The notes: a model not told the origin generated them from the letters alone. Positions 43,769-52,883 are shown, numbered from the stretch's first letter. The stretch: DNA of 64,000 nucleotides from Streptomyces showdoensis (GCF_039535475.1 NZ_BAAAXG010000026.1:1612001-1676000), one strand, 5' to 3'. A program made the numbers and translations.

Positions 43769-45982
43769 ATGAACGCGCCGTACGACGGTGACCGCGGTCA
43801 GGCCGCGGGCGGCACCGCGCCCGCCGGTGGGACGCCCGCGGCACCGGCACCCGGCCCCATGCCGGTGCCGCCGCCGCAGCAGCCCGTGCCTGACCCGTAC
43901 GCACCGAACCAGCAGAACCCGTACGCCCAGGATCCGTACGTCCAGGACGCCTACGCCCAGGACCCGTACCAGGGTCAGGACCTCTCCGTGCAGGACCCGG
44001 TGACCGAGGCGCTCTACGACCGCGCCGCGCACCCGCCGCCCCCGCCCGGCACCTACGCGGATCCCCAGCCGCTCTACCAGCAGCCGGCCGCGCCCCCGCA
44101 CGCGCCGGACCCCCGGGTGTGGGCGCAGACCCCGGCACCCGAGCCCGACGGGCCGTCGCGGCACCTGCCGTACGGCGACGACGCCCGCACGGTCCAGTTC
44201 ACCGGCGTCGACGACCTGGTGACCCGGGCAGGGGAGGAGGATCCTGAACCGGACGCCTTCGCCCACCTCTACCGGGACCAGCAGACGCCCGGCCAGGTGC
44301 CTCCGCCCTCCTCGGAGCCGAACCCCATGCCCGCGCCCGCCCCGAAGAAGTCCGGCCGCGCCTCCGGCCTGCTCAAGTCGAGCGCCGTGATGGCCGCGGG
44401 CACCCTGGTCTCCCGCCTCACCGGCTTCGTCCGCAGCCTGGTGATCACCGGCGCCCTCGGCGCCGCGCTGCTCGGTGACACCTTCACCGTCGCGTACACC
44501 CTGCCGACGATGATCTACATCCTCACCGTCGGCGGCGGCCTCAACTCGGTGTTCGTGCCGCAGCTGGTCCGCTCGATGAAGAACGACGAGGACGGCGGCG
44601 AGGCCTACGCCAACCGCCTGCTGACCCTCGTGATGGTCGCACTCGGCGCGATCGTCGCCATCGCCGTCTTCGCGGCCCCGGTGCTGATCCGGCTGATGTC
44701 GAACACCATCGCCGACGACGCGGCGGCCAACAGCGTCGCCGTCACCTTCGCCCGCTACTGCCTGCCCACCATCTTCTTCATGGGTGTGCACGTGGTGATG
44801 GGTCAGATCCTCAACGCCCGCGGCAAGTTCGGCGCGATGATGTGGACCCCGGTCCTCAACAACATCGTCATGATCGCCACGTTCGGCCTGTTCATCTGGG
44901 TCTACGGCACCTCCGCCGAGTCCCACATGGGCGTCCAGACCATCCCCGACGAAGGCGTCCGACTGCTCGGCATCGGCACCCTGCTCGGCCTGGCCGTCCA
45001 GGCCCTGGCGATGATCCCGTACCTGCGCGAGACCGGCTTCCGCTTCCGTCCCCGCTTCGACTGGAAGGGCCACGGCCTCGGCAAGACGGTCAAGCTGGCC
45101 AAGTGGACCGTGCTCTTCGTGCTCGCCAACCAGGCCGGCGTCCTGGTCGTCACCCAGCTCGCCACGGCGGCCGGTGAGGAGTCCGGTAAGAACGGCGCGG
45201 GCTTCCTGGCCTACTCCAACGCCCAGCTGATCTGGGGCATGCCGCAGGCCATCATCACCGTCTCCGTCATGGCCGCGCTGCTGCCGCGCATCTCGCGCGC
45301 CGCCTCCGACAACGACCCTGGCGCCGTCCGCGACGACATCTCGCAGGGACTGCGCAACTCGGCCGTGGCGATCGTGCCGGTCTCCTTCGCCTTCCTGGCG
45401 CTCGGCGTCCCGATGTGCACCCTGCTCTACGCGTCCAGCGGCGTGCAGGCCGCCCAGGGCATGGGCTTCATCCTGATGGCCTTCGGCCTCGGACTGATCC
45501 CCTACTCCGTCCAGTACGTCGTGCTCCGCGGCTTCTACGCCTACGAGGACACCCGGACGCCCTTCTACAACACCGTCATCGTCGCCGCGGTCAACGCGGC
45601 CGCCTCGGCCGTCTGTTACGTCGTGCTCCCGGCCCAGTGGGCCGTGGTCGGCATGGCCGCCTCCTACGGCCTGGCCTACGCGGTCGGCGTCGGCGTCGCC
45701 TGGCGACGCCTGCGCAACCGCCTCGGCGGCGACCTCGACGGCGCCCATGTGATGCGTACCTACGCCCGGCTGTGCCTCGCGTCCCTGCCGGCCGCGATCG
45801 TCGCCGGAGGGGTCGGTTTCGCCCTTCTGAAGGTGCTCGGCGAAGGGGCCCTCGGCTCGCTGGTGGCCCTCTTGGTGGGCGGTGCCGTCCTGCTCGGCGT
45901 CTTCTTCGTCGCCGCCAAGCGGATGCGGATCGCGGAGCTCAACTCCATGGTCGGCATGGTCCGCGGGCGTCTGGGACGCTGA
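43769..45982 (+). CDS. murJ: Lipid II flippase MurJ (MviN)
   Basis: 737 residues. The first 190 are a Pro/Gln/Tyr-rich cytosolic leader with repeated QDPY motifs. Fourteen predicted transmembrane helices of the MATE-like MOP superfamily follow, with MurJ segments SSAVMAAGTLVSRLTGFVRS and GGGLNSVFVPQL. It exports lipid II for peptidoglycan synthesis. ATG at 43769, 45 bases after the preceding gene. The pseudokinase gene follows at once. In mycobacteria the two domains are one polypeptide (MviN/Rv3910), whereas here they are separate genes. Confidence 0.95.
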   Translation: MNAPYDGDRGQAAGGTAPAGGTPAAPAPGPMPVPPPQQPVPDPYAPNQQNPYAQDPYVQDAYAQDPYQGQDLSVQDPVTEALYDRAAHPPPPPGTYADPQPLYQQPAAPPHAPDPRVWAQTPAPEPDGPSRHLPYGDDARTVQFTGVDDLVTRAGEEDPEPDAFAHLYRDQQTPGQVPPPSSEPNPMPAPAPKKSGRASGLLKSSAVMAAGTLVSRLTGFVRSLVITGALGAALLGDTFTVAYTLPTMIYILTVGGGLNSVFVPQLVRSMKNDEDGGEAYANRLLTLVMVALGAIVAIAVFAAPVLIRLMSNTIADDAAANSVAVTFARYCLPTIFFMGVHVVMGQILNARGKFGAMMWTPVLNNIVMIATFGLFIWVYGTSAESHMGVQTIPDEGVRLLGIGTLLGLAVQALAMIPYLRETGFRFRPRFDWKGHGLGKTVKLAKWTVLFVLANQAGVLVVTQLATAAGEESGKNGAGFLAYSNAQLIWGMPQAIITVSVMAALLPRISRAASDNDPGAVRDDISQGLRNSAVAIVPVSFAFLALGVPMCTLLYASSGVQAAQGMGFILMAFGLGLIPYSVQYVVLRGFYAYEDTRTPFYNTVIVAAVNAAASAVCYVVLPAQWAVVGMAASYGLAYAVGVGVAWRRLRNRLGGDLDGAHVMRTYARLCLASLPAAIVAGGVGFALLKVLGEGALGSLVALLVGGAVLLGVFFVAAKRMRIAELNSMVGMVRGRLGR

Positions 45983-46099
45983 CGAACAGGGTTCGCACAA
46001 CCATCGCCTGCCGACGCGTGTCGTGCATAGCGTCGGACTGTGGGCACAATTGGCATGGCTGTTGGAAGTGGCGCAACGGATGGGGAGGCAGGAACGACG

Positions 46100-47806
46100 G
46101 TGGCGGAACGTAGCACGGCTGCCGTCGACGTGGCCGACAACAGCGGTGACGACCCGCTGACCGCCAAGGCGGACAAGGCCGCGACCGACGGGGTGGCGGA
46201 AGCGCAGAAGAAGGCGGACACGACCGCCGAGGCCACGGAGAACAAGGCGGGCGAACCAAAGAGCGGCGAACAGCCCTCCATCACGGCACCGGAGCTGCAC
46301 AGCGGCCACAAGTTGGCGAGACGCTACCGGTTGGAGGAGTGCGTCACCCGACTGGACGGCTTCAGCAGCTGGCGTGCCGTCGACGAGAAACTCCGGCGCG
46401 CCGTCGGCGTGCACATCCTGCCCGCCGACCACCCGAGAGCACGCTCGGTGCTGGCCGCGGCCCGCTCCGCGGCGCTGCTCGGCGACCCCCGGTTCGTCCA
46501 GGTGCTCGACGCCGTCGAGGAGAACGACCTCGTCTACGTCGTCCACGAATGGCTGCCCGACTCCACCGAGCTGACCGCGCTCCTCGCCGCGGGACCGATG
46601 GAGCCGCACGACGCCTACCAGCTGGTCACCCAGGTCTCCCAGGCCATGGCCGCGGCGCACCGCGAGGGTCTCTCGCACCTCCGGCTCACGCCGAGTGCCG
46701 TGCTGCGCAGCTCCACCGGCCAGTACCGCATCCGCGGCCTCGCCGTGAACGCCGCCCTGCGCGGCATCGTCGCCGACCGCCCGCAGCGCACGGACACCGA
46801 GGCGATCGGCGCCCTGCTCTACGCGGCGCTCACCCAGCGCTGGCCGTACGAGAACGACGCCTACGGCCTCTCGGGGCTCCCCAAGGGCGTCGGTCTGCTC
46901 CCGCCCGACCAGGTCCGCGCGGGCGTCCACCGCGGTCTCTCCGAGATCGCCATGCGCGCCCTGGCCAACGACGGGGCCACGGCCTCGCGCCAGGAGCCGC
47001 CCTGCACCACCCCGGACGAGCTCGCCAAGGCCGTGGCGGCGATGCCCCGCATCCGCCCGCCGGAGCCGGCCTTCCCGATCCCGACGCCGCCCGAGTACCA
47101 GCGCACCACCTACCAGCAGGGGACGTACGGGCGCCCCCAGCCGCGCCCGCATGTCACGCAGCCGGTCGTGGTTCCGCCGCCACCGCTGCAGAGCCGCACG
47201 GGCAAGGCGCTGAAGTGGGCCGTGTCGGCGCTGCTGATCGCCGCCCTGGGCCTGGGCAGCTGGCAGATCGCGGACCGGCTCCTGAACCAGACGAAGAGCA
47301 CCGACAACCCTCCGGTCACCCAGCCGCAGACGGGCGAGGACGAGAAGGACAAGCCGAACGGCAAGCCGGTCGCCATCGTCGGCGCCCATGACTTCGACCC
47401 GCAGGGCGACGGCGCGGAGAACCCGGACCAGATAAAGAACGCCTACGACGGCGACCCGAGCACCTCGTGGCCGACCATGCGCTACGACGGGTACTCGAAG
47501 TTCGGCAGGCTGAAGAGCGGTGTGGGTATCGTCCTGGACCTCGGCAAGGCCCAGCAGGTCGCCAAGGTCGACGTGACGTTCGTGGGCAGCACCTCCGTCG
47601 AGCTGCGGACGGCGCCCGAGAACGACTCGTCCCAGCCCGAGCAGCCCGGCGGCTACACCACGCAGGCATCCGGCACCGGTACCCAGGTCTCGCTCGCTCC
47701 GGCCAAGCCGGTCATGACGCGCTACGTGCTCGTCTGGCTGACCGACCTGCCGGTCGGCGGCGGTGGCTACAAGGGCCAGATCTCGGACATCAAGATCACC
47801 AGTTGA
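46100..47806 (+). CDS. Membrane pseudokinase with extracytoplasmic jelly-roll-like domain
   Basis: 568 residues. A charged leader (about 65 residues) is followed by a Ser/Thr-kinase-like fold. The lysine motif reads VGVHILP (VAVK lost), the catalytic loop is HLRLTPSAVL (HRDLKPxN lost), and DFG is absent (RGLAV). It is therefore a pseudokinase. One transmembrane helix (ALKWAVSALLIAALGLGSWQI) and a C-terminal carbohydrate-binding-like beta domain (residues about 430-568) follow. It matches the second half of mycobacterial MviN, which recruits the FHA protein FhaA. GTG at 46100 has AGGA upstream; GTG 46040 or ATG 46055 are alternatives. Confidence 0.85.
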   Translation: MAERSTAAVDVADNSGDDPLTAKADKAATDGVAEAQKKADTTAEATENKAGEPKSGEQPSITAPELHSGHKLARRYRLEECVTRLDGFSSWRAVDEKLRRAVGVHILPADHPRARSVLAAARSAALLGDPRFVQVLDAVEENDLVYVVHEWLPDSTELTALLAAGPMEPHDAYQLVTQVSQAMAAAHREGLSHLRLTPSAVLRSSTGQYRIRGLAVNAALRGIVADRPQRTDTEAIGALLYAALTQRWPYENDAYGLSGLPKGVGLLPPDQVRAGVHRGLSEIAMRALANDGATASRQEPPCTTPDELAKAVAAMPRIRPPEPAFPIPTPPEYQRTTYQQGTYGRPQPRPHVTQPVVVPPPPLQSRTGKALKWAVSALLIAALGLGSWQIADRLLNQTKSTDNPPVTQPQTGEDEKDKPNGKPVAIVGAHDFDPQGDGAENPDQIKNAYDGDPSTSWPTMRYDGYSKFGRLKSGVGIVLDLGKAQQVAKVDVTFVGSTSVELRTAPENDSSQPEQPGGYTTQASGTGTQVSLAPAKPVMTRYVLVWLTDLPVGGGGYKGQISDIKITS

Positions 47807-47832
47807 CCCGCGCCGGGGGGAGGGGCTCACCG

Positions 47833-48537
47833 TTGGACGACGCCATACGCGACGAGCGCAGCGACCAGGAACTCCTGGCCTGCCATGTGGCCGGCGATCA
47901 GGACGCCTTCGGTGAGCTCGTCCGCCGGCACCGGGACCGGCTGTGGGCGGTGGCCCTGCGGACGCTCGGCGACCGCGAGGAGGCCGCTGACGCCGTCCAG
48001 GACGCCCTCGTGTCGGCCTTCCGGGCCGCCCATACCTTCCGGGGCCAGTCGGCCGTCACGACCTGGCTCCACCGGATCACCGTGAACGCCTGTCTCGACC
48101 GGGTACGGAAGACGGCCTCCCGCCGGACCTCCCCGGTGGACGACACCACCCGGTTCGAACAGCTCCTCGAACCGCACGAGTCCGCGGAGGCCCCCGCCGA
48201 GCGTCAGGACCTGCACCGCCAGCTCCTGGCCGCCCTCGCCACGCTCCCGGCGGAGCAGCGCGCCGCGCTCGTCCTGGTCGACATGCAGGGATATCCGGTG
48301 GCAGAGGCCGCTCGTATCCTCGATGTCCCCACCGGAACGGTGAAGAGCCGCTGTGCGCGGGGGCGGGCCAGACTCCTGCCGATGCTCACTCATCTGCGCG
48401 GGGACACGGTGGGTAACGAGAGCCCCGACGGGGGAAGGAACCGGACGCCGGGGGCATCCGTCCCACCGGTGTCGGGACCGAAGGACACCGGACCGAGCAA
48501 TCCAGCTGCTGTGAAGGGCGGAGGTGGGCGCGCGTGA
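47833..48537 (+). CDS. sigM: ECF sigma factor SigM
   Basis: 234 residues. Region 2 reads DAFGELVRRHRDRLWAVALR with FRGQSAVTTWLHRITVNACLD; region 4 is AALVLVDMQGYPVAEAARIL plus GTVKSRCARGRARLL. It lacks region 3, as ECF factors do. The start is TTG at 47833 with GGAGGGG upstream. An unusual Gly/Pro-rich tail (about 40 residues) follows region 4. It lies directly before rsmA and overlaps it by 4 bases (GTGA), the standard sigma/anti-sigma layout; identification as SigM rests on that partner. Confidence 0.9.
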   Translation: MDDAIRDERSDQELLACHVAGDQDAFGELVRRHRDRLWAVALRTLGDREEAADAVQDALVSAFRAAHTFRGQSAVTTWLHRITVNACLDRVRKTASRRTSPVDDTTRFEQLLEPHESAEAPAERQDLHRQLLAALATLPAEQRAALVLVDMQGYPVAEAARILDVPTGTVKSRCARGRARLLPMLTHLRGDTVGNESPDGGRNRTPGASVPPVSGPKDTGPSNPAAVKGGGGRA

Positions 48538-49427
48538 CTTCCACGGCCGACACGACTCAGCATCCCGACGTCTCGGAGATCTCCGACCTCACCGAAGGTC
48601 TCCTCTCGCCTTCCCGCAGCACCGCCGTACGGCTCCATCTCGACGCCTGCTCCCTCTGCGCCGATGTGCGGACCTCCCTGGAGGAGATCCGGGGCCTGCT
48701 GGGCACCCTGCCCGGACCGCCTCGGATGCCGGCCGAGATCGCCGGACGGATCGACGCCGCCCTGGCCGCCGAAGCGCTCCTGAACGCCACCGCGCCGGAC
48801 ACCGCCGTGCATGTTTCACGTGAAACATCGCGCGGCCGCCCGGACGAGACCGCTCCGGCCGCCGACCGGCCCGCCGGACGCTCCTCCGCCGCCACCGGGC
48901 CCGGCCGGCCCCGTGGGCGCCGTCGGCGCCGGGTCGCCGTGCTGGGCGCGGCCTTCGGCGCCGCAGCCCTCGGGCTGAGCCTGTTCTTCGTCCAGTCCGG
49001 TGTGCTGGACGTGGGCGGTTCCGGTGCCGACACCAAGTCCGACACCGCCGTGAGCGCCGCCGGCTCCGCGCATTTCGACGGTATGCCGATCGAGGCCGCC
49101 ACTCAGGCCCTGCTCCAGCAGGACAGCACCTTCAAGGCCCCCGAGGACATCGGTCCCGAGGCGCTCTCCTCCGACAACGGCGGCGGCCAGAAGCGCTCCC
49201 TCGCCGCTGTCCTCCCCGAGTGCGTCAAGGCCGGCACCGAACGCCAGGACAAGGTCCTCGGCTTCCGTCAGGGCGACTACCAGGGACGGTCCGCCTACCT
49301 CGTCGTCCTCCCCGACACCACGGACAGCACCCGGGTGCAGGTCTATGTGCTCGATGCCGCATGCGCCTCGGGAGGCGTGAAAGCACGGGCCGAGGTGCTG
49401 CTGAAGGAATCCGTCCCACGCTCGTGA
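48534..49427 (+). CDS. rsmA: RsmA, anti-sigma factor of SigM (Fe-S type)
   Basis: 297 residues. A zinc-finger-like N-terminus has H35-x3-C39-x2-C42 (LHLDACSLC), then an Arg-rich and transmembrane segment (VAVLGAAFGAAALGLSLFFV) and an extracytoplasmic region. Published work on the S. coelicolor homologue reports [2Fe-2S] binding that governs SigM release. GTG at 48534 overlaps sigM. Residues about 94-97 (VSRE...) are encoded by a perfect parS, an unusual constraint on a coding sequence. Confidence 0.9.
   Translation: MTSTADTTQHPDVSEISDLTEGLLSPSRSTAVRLHLDACSLCADVRTSLEEIRGLLGTLPGPPRMPAEIAGRIDAALAAEALLNATAPDTAVHVSRETSRGRPDETAPAADRPAGRSSAATGPGRPRGRRRRRVAVLGAAFGAAALGLSLFFVQSGVLDVGGSGADTKSDTAVSAAGSAHFDGMPIEAATQALLQQDSTFKAPEDIGPEALSSDNGGGQKRSLAAVLPECVKAGTERQDKVLGFRQGDYQGRSAYLVVLPDTTDSTRVQVYVLDAACASGGVKARAEVLLKESVPRS
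48813..48826. other. parS site 6 inside rsmA
   Basis: Perfect GTTTCACGTGAAAC within the rsmA frame, translating as V-S-R-E-T. The flanks extend it to ATGTTTCACGTGAAACAT, and further to CATG/ATCG. Confidence 0.95.
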
Positions 49428-49455
49428 GCTCTGCGCCGTGCCAGGCGGCGGTCTC

Positions 49456-49482
49456 GGGAATGCTTGCCCCGTAGGATCGGTT
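49456..49482 (+). promoter_or_regulatory. Sigma-R-type promoter of trxBA
   Basis: GGGAAT (49456-49461), 18 bases, GTT (49480-49482) is an exact match to the S. coelicolor sigma-R consensus GGGAAT-N18-GTT. It lies 74 bases before the trxB start. trxBA is a well-known thiol-stress target of sigma-R. Confidence 0.92.
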
Positions 49483-49556
49483 GGGTGGGGTGAGAGTGAC
49501 CGACCCGATCGCCCCCCGTAGGCAGTAGGCAGTCTGCAGAGACGAGGAAGAAACCC

Positions 49557-50522
49557 GTGAGCGACGTCCGTAACGTGATCATCATCGGCTCCGGGCCCGC
49601 GGGTTACACCGCTGCGCTCTACACGGCCCGCGCGTCGCTGAACCCGCTCGTCTTCGAAGGTGCGGTCACCGCCGGTGGCGCCCTGATGAACACGACCGAC
49701 GTGGAGAACTTCCCGGGCTTCCGTGACGGCATCATGGGCCCGGACCTGATGGACAACATGCGTGCCCAGGCGGAGCGCTTCGGCGCCGAGCTGGTTCCGG
49801 ACGACATCGTCGCCGTGGACCTCACCGGCGAGATCAAGACCGTCACCGACACCGCCGGCACCGTGCACCGCGCCAAGGCCGTCATCGTCACCACCGGCTC
49901 CCAGCACCGCAAGCTCGGCCTGCCGAACGAGGACACCCTCTCCGGCCGCGGTGTCTCCTGGTGCGCCACCTGCGACGGCTTCTTCTTCAAGGACCACGAC
50001 ATCGCCGTCGTCGGCGGTGGCGACACCGCGATCGAGGAGGCCACCTTCCTCTCGCGCTTCGCCAAGTCGGTCACCATCGTCCACCGCCGTGACTCCCTGC
50101 GCGCCTCCAAGGCGATGCAGGAGCGCGCCTTCGCCGACCCGAAGATCAAGTTCGCCTGGGACAACGAGGTCGCCGAGATCCACGGCGACCAGAAGCTCAG
50201 CGGTCTGACCCTGCGCAACACCAAGACCGGCGAGACCAGCGAGCTCCCGGTGACGGGCCTCTTCATCGCCGTGGGCCACGACCCGCGCACCGAGCTCTTC
50301 AAGGGCCAGCTGGAGCTGGACGAGGAGGGCTACCTCAAGGTCGACGCCCCGTCCACGCGCACCAACGTCACGGGTGTCTTCGGTGCGGGCGACGTCGTCG
50401 ACCACACCTACCGCCAGGCGATCACCGCCGCCGGCACCGGCTGCTCGGCCGCCCTCGACGCCGAGCGCTTCCTGGCCGCCCTCGCCGACAGCGAGAAGCT
50501 GGCCGAGACCCCCGCGGTCTGA
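49557..50522 (+). CDS. trxB: Thioredoxin reductase
   Basis: 321 residues, NADPH-dependent flavoenzyme. FAD-binding [15 protein letters not shown] at the N-terminus, the active-site pair Cys136-x2-Cys139 (WCATCDGFF), and an NADPH fold [12 protein letters not shown]; it is thus the low-molecular-weight type. GTG start at 49557. It supplies electrons to thioredoxin encoded 48 bases downstream, and the operon has a sigma-R promoter. Confidence 0.97.
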   Translation: MSDVRNVIIIGSGPAGYTAALYTARASLNPLVFEGAVTAGGALMNTTDVENFPGFRDGIMGPDLMDNMRAQAERFGAELVPDDIVAVDLTGEIKTVTDTAGTVHRAKAVIVTTGSQHRKLGLPNEDTLSGRGVSWCATCDGFFFKDHDIAVVGGGDTAIEEATFLSRFAKSVTIVHRRDSLRASKAMQERAFADPKIKFAWDNEVAEIHGDQKLSGLTLRNTKTGETSELPVTGLFIAVGHDPRTELFKGQLELDEEGYLKVDAPSTRTNVTGVFGAGDVVDHTYRQAITAAGTGCSAALDAERFLAALADSEKLAETPAV

Positions 50523-50569
50523 CCCTCTCCGCCTCATCACCCCACACCCCGCGAATTAAGGAGGCCGCC

Positions 50570-50902
50570 GTGGCCGGCGCCCTGAAGAACGTGACCGACG
50601 CTGACTTCGACGAGGTCGTCCTCAACAGCGACAAGCCCGTCCTGGTGGACTTCTGGGCCGCGTGGTGCGGGCCGTGCCGCCAGATCGCCCCGTCGCTGGA
50701 GGCCATCGCCGCCGAGCACGGCGAGAAGATCGAGATCGTGAAGCTCAACATCGACGAGAACCCGGGCACGGCCGCCAAGTACGGCGTCATGTCCATCCCG
50801 ACCCTGAACGTCTACCAGGGCGGCGAGGTCGTGAAGACGATCGTCGGTGCCAAGCCGAAGGCCGCGATCGAGCGCGACCTGGACCCCTTCATCGGCCAGT
50901 AA
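50570..50902 (+). CDS. trxA: Thioredoxin
   Basis: 110 residues, full length, with DFWAAWCGPC (Cys33 and Cys36) and the cis-proline loop MSIPTL. Reduces protein disulfides. GTG start at 50570 preceded by AAGGAGG. Co-transcribed with trxB. Confidence 0.98.
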   Translation: MAGALKNVTDADFDEVVLNSDKPVLVDFWAAWCGPCRQIAPSLEAIAAEHGEKIEIVKLNIDENPGTAAKYGVMSIPTLNVYQGGEVVKTIVGAKPKAAIERDLDPFIGQ

Positions 50903-50918
50903 GGCTGACGCACTTCCT

Positions 50919-50932
50919 GTTTCACGTGAAAC
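50919..50932. other. parS site 7
   Basis: Perfect GTTTCACGTGAAAC, 16 bases after the trxA stop and 4 bases before the terminator stem, in the convergent gap with the GNAT gene. Confidence 0.95.
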
Positions 50933-50936
50933 AGCA

Positions 50937-50968
50937 GCGGCCCGCCCCCTTCCGAGGGGGCGGGCCGC
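50937..50968. terminator. Bidirectional terminator of trxA and GNAT genes
   Basis: GCGGCCCGCCCCC and GGGGGCGGGCCGC form a perfect 13-bp stem with a 6-base loop (TTCCGA). Confidence 0.9.
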
Positions 50969-50996
50969 CGTCGTCTCCGCAGGGATTCCTTGCGCG

Positions 50997-51614
50997 TCAG
51001 AGAGGCCGCAGTGCCGGCTCCTTCTGTACGGCTCCCAGCAGCCGGTCGATGGCCAGCTCGACGTCCTCCTTCCAGGAGAGCGTCGTCCTCAGCTCCAGCC
51101 GCAGGCGCGGGAAGGTCGGATGCGGCCGTACGGTCTTGAAGCCCACGGCCAGCAGGTGCTCGGCCGGAAGGACACAGGCCGGCTCCTTCCACCGGGCGTC
51201 ACCGAAGGCCTCGATCGCCTTGAAGCCCCGCCGCAGCAGGTCCTTGGCCACCGTCTGCACCATCATCCGCCCGAGTCCCTGCCCCTGGTAGCCCGGCATG
51301 ATCCAGGCGGTCATCAGCTGGGCCGAGTCCGCCGAGACCGGGCTCGTGGGGAAGGCGGTGGAGCGGGGCACATACGCCGGAGGCGCGTAGAGCACGAAGC
51401 CGACCGGCACCTCGTCGACATAGACCACTCGGCCGCAGGAGCCCCATTCCAGGAGGACGGCGGAGATCCAGGCCTCCTTCTCCAGCTCCGGCCGGCCAGC
51501 CTTCACGGCGGCTTCTCCGCTCACCGGATCGAGCTCCCAGAAGACACAGGAGCGGCACCGCTTGGGGAGGTCCGGAAGGTTGTCCAGCGTGAGCGGTACG
51601 AGCCGACGCCCCAC
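50997..51614 (-). CDS. GNAT-family protein conserved beside trxA and parB
   Basis: 205 residues. An N-terminal LPKRCRSCVFWE segment with two cysteines precedes a GNAT fold whose acetyl-CoA loop is MPGYQGQGLGRMMVQTV. The function is unknown. GTG start at 51614. It is the first gene upstream-facing from parB, with 156 bases and a terminator between them, so it is its own unit. Confidence 0.85.
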   Translation of the reverse strand: MGRRLVPLTLDNLPDLPKRCRSCVFWELDPVSGEAAVKAGRPELEKEAWISAVLLEWGSCGRVVYVDEVPVGFVLYAPPAYVPRSTAFPTSPVSADSAQLMTAWIMPGYQGQGLGRMMVQTVAKDLLRRGFKAIEAFGDARWKEPACVLPAEHLLAVGFKTVRPHPTFPRLRLELRTTLSWKEDVELAIDRLLGAVQKEPALRPL

Positions 51615-51707
51615 GGCTGCTCCTCGTTTCCCTCGGCCTTTGCCGTACGAATACGCCTCTCAGAATCGTAACGAGGGGGCGATCAGGGCGATACCGCGCG
51701 CAGGCAA

Positions 51708-51752
51708 AGGGCGGGGCGTGTTCCGGTGAATGCCGGCAACACGCCCCGCCCT
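51708..51752 (-). terminator. Strong terminator of the parAB operon
   Basis: AGGGCGGGGCGTGTT pairs perfectly with its complement over 15 bp, and an inner CCGG-TGAATG-CCGG stem fills the loop. It begins 18 bases past the parB stop. Confidence 0.92.
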
Positions 51753-51770
51753 GGGAGGAGAAGAGAGGGA

Positions 51771-52883
51771 TCAGCCCTCGGAGTCCTGACCGTCCTCGCC
51801 CTGCTCGCCGTTTCCTTGGTCCATGACCCGGCCCTCGCCCGGGGCCAGCGTCGACAGGATCCGGTCCAGATCCTCCATCGAGGCGAACTCGACGACGATC
51901 TTGCCCTTCTTCTGCCCCAGGTCGACCTTCACCCGGGTCTCGAAGCGGTCCGAGAGCCGGGTCGCCAGCTGGCTCAGGGCCGGGGAGACCCGGGCACCCG
52001 CGCGCGGGCCCTTGGGCTTGACCGGAGAGGAGGGCTCGGAGGCCATCAGCGTGACGATCTCCTCGACCGCCCGCACCGAGAGCCCCTCGGCCACGATCCG
52101 GTACGCCAGCTTGTCCTGCGTCTCGGGGTCGTCGACCGAGAGCAGGGCACGGGCGTGGCCGGCCGAGAGGACACCCGCGGCGACCCGACGTTGCACCGGC
52201 GGGGAGAGCCGCAGCAGACGCAGCGTGTTGGAGACCTGGGGCCGCGAGCGGCCGATCCGGTCCGCCAGCTGGTCATGGGTGCAGTTGAAGTCCTTGAGGA
52301 GCTGGTCGTAGGCGGCGGCCTCCTCCAGCGGGTTCAGCTGCGCCCGGTGCAGGTTCTCCAGGAGGGCGTCGAGCAGCAGCTTCTCGTCCTCGGTGGCCCG
52401 CACGATGGCGGGGATGCGCTCCAGACCGGCCTCACGGCAGGCCCGCCAGCGACGCTCACCCATGATGAGCTCGTAGCGCTCGGCGCCCAGCTGACGGACG
52501 ACGACGGGCTGGAGCAGACCCACCTCCTTGATGGAGGTGATCAGCTCGGCCAGCGCGTCCTCGTCGAACACCTCACGGGGCTGGCGCGGGTTGGGCGTGA
52601 TGAAGTCCAGCGGCAGCTCCGCGAAGTGCGCCCCGGCGGGGGACTCCGGAAGGGCCTCGGGCTCGGGCACCGGCACCACGGAGTCGGGCGACTGCGGGCT
52701 CGCCGGAAGGGTCGCCAGCTTCGCCGCGGCCACCCCCCGCTCCGAGCCGAGCGCCGGAACGGCACCCGGAGAGCCCGCGCCCTGGCCTCCGGCCACGGCC
52801 ACCGCCGGGACCTGTCGCTCCTGGGGAGCAGCGGGGATCAGCGCACCGAGTCCGCGCCCCAGCCCCCTACGTCGCTCGCTCAC
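51771..52883 (-). CDS. parB: Chromosome-partitioning protein ParB
   Basis: 370 residues. The N-terminus [17 protein letters not shown] is the ParA-stimulating motif; then comes a linker, the CTP-binding ParB/Srx domain with [13 protein letters not shown] and [13 protein letters not shown], a central HTH ([20 protein letters not shown]) that reads parS, and a C-terminal dimerisation domain. GTG start at 52883 overlaps the parA stop (GTGA). ParB spreads from the parS sites mapped in this window and condenses the origin region, notably during sporulation. DNA targets are present on both arms. Confidence 0.98.
   Translation of the reverse strand: MSERRRGLGRGLGALIPAAPQERQVPAVAVAGGQGAGSPGAVPALGSERGVAAAKLATLPASPQSPDSVVPVPEPEALPESPAGAHFAELPLDFITPNPRQPREVFDEDALAELITSIKEVGLLQPVVVRQLGAERYELIMGERRWRACREAGLERIPAIVRATEDEKLLLDALLENLHRAQLNPLEEAAAYDQLLKDFNCTHDQLADRIGRSRPQVSNTLRLLRLSPPVQRRVAAGVLSAGHARALLSVDDPETQDKLAYRIVAEGLSVRAVEEIVTLMASEPSSPVKPKGPRAGARVSPALSQLATRLSDRFETRVKVDLGQKKGKIVVEFASMEDLDRILSTLAPGEGRVMDQGNGEQGEDGQDSEG

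Noticed and set aside
41372..47830. A stop-free reading frame of more than 2,100 codons on the minus strand across the DUF6049-type, murJ and pseudokinase genes
   Set aside because: It is antisense to genes with clear homologues, reads as low-complexity Gly/Arg/Asp/Val, has no domains or ribosome-binding site, and is the expected mirror of high-GC third codon positions.
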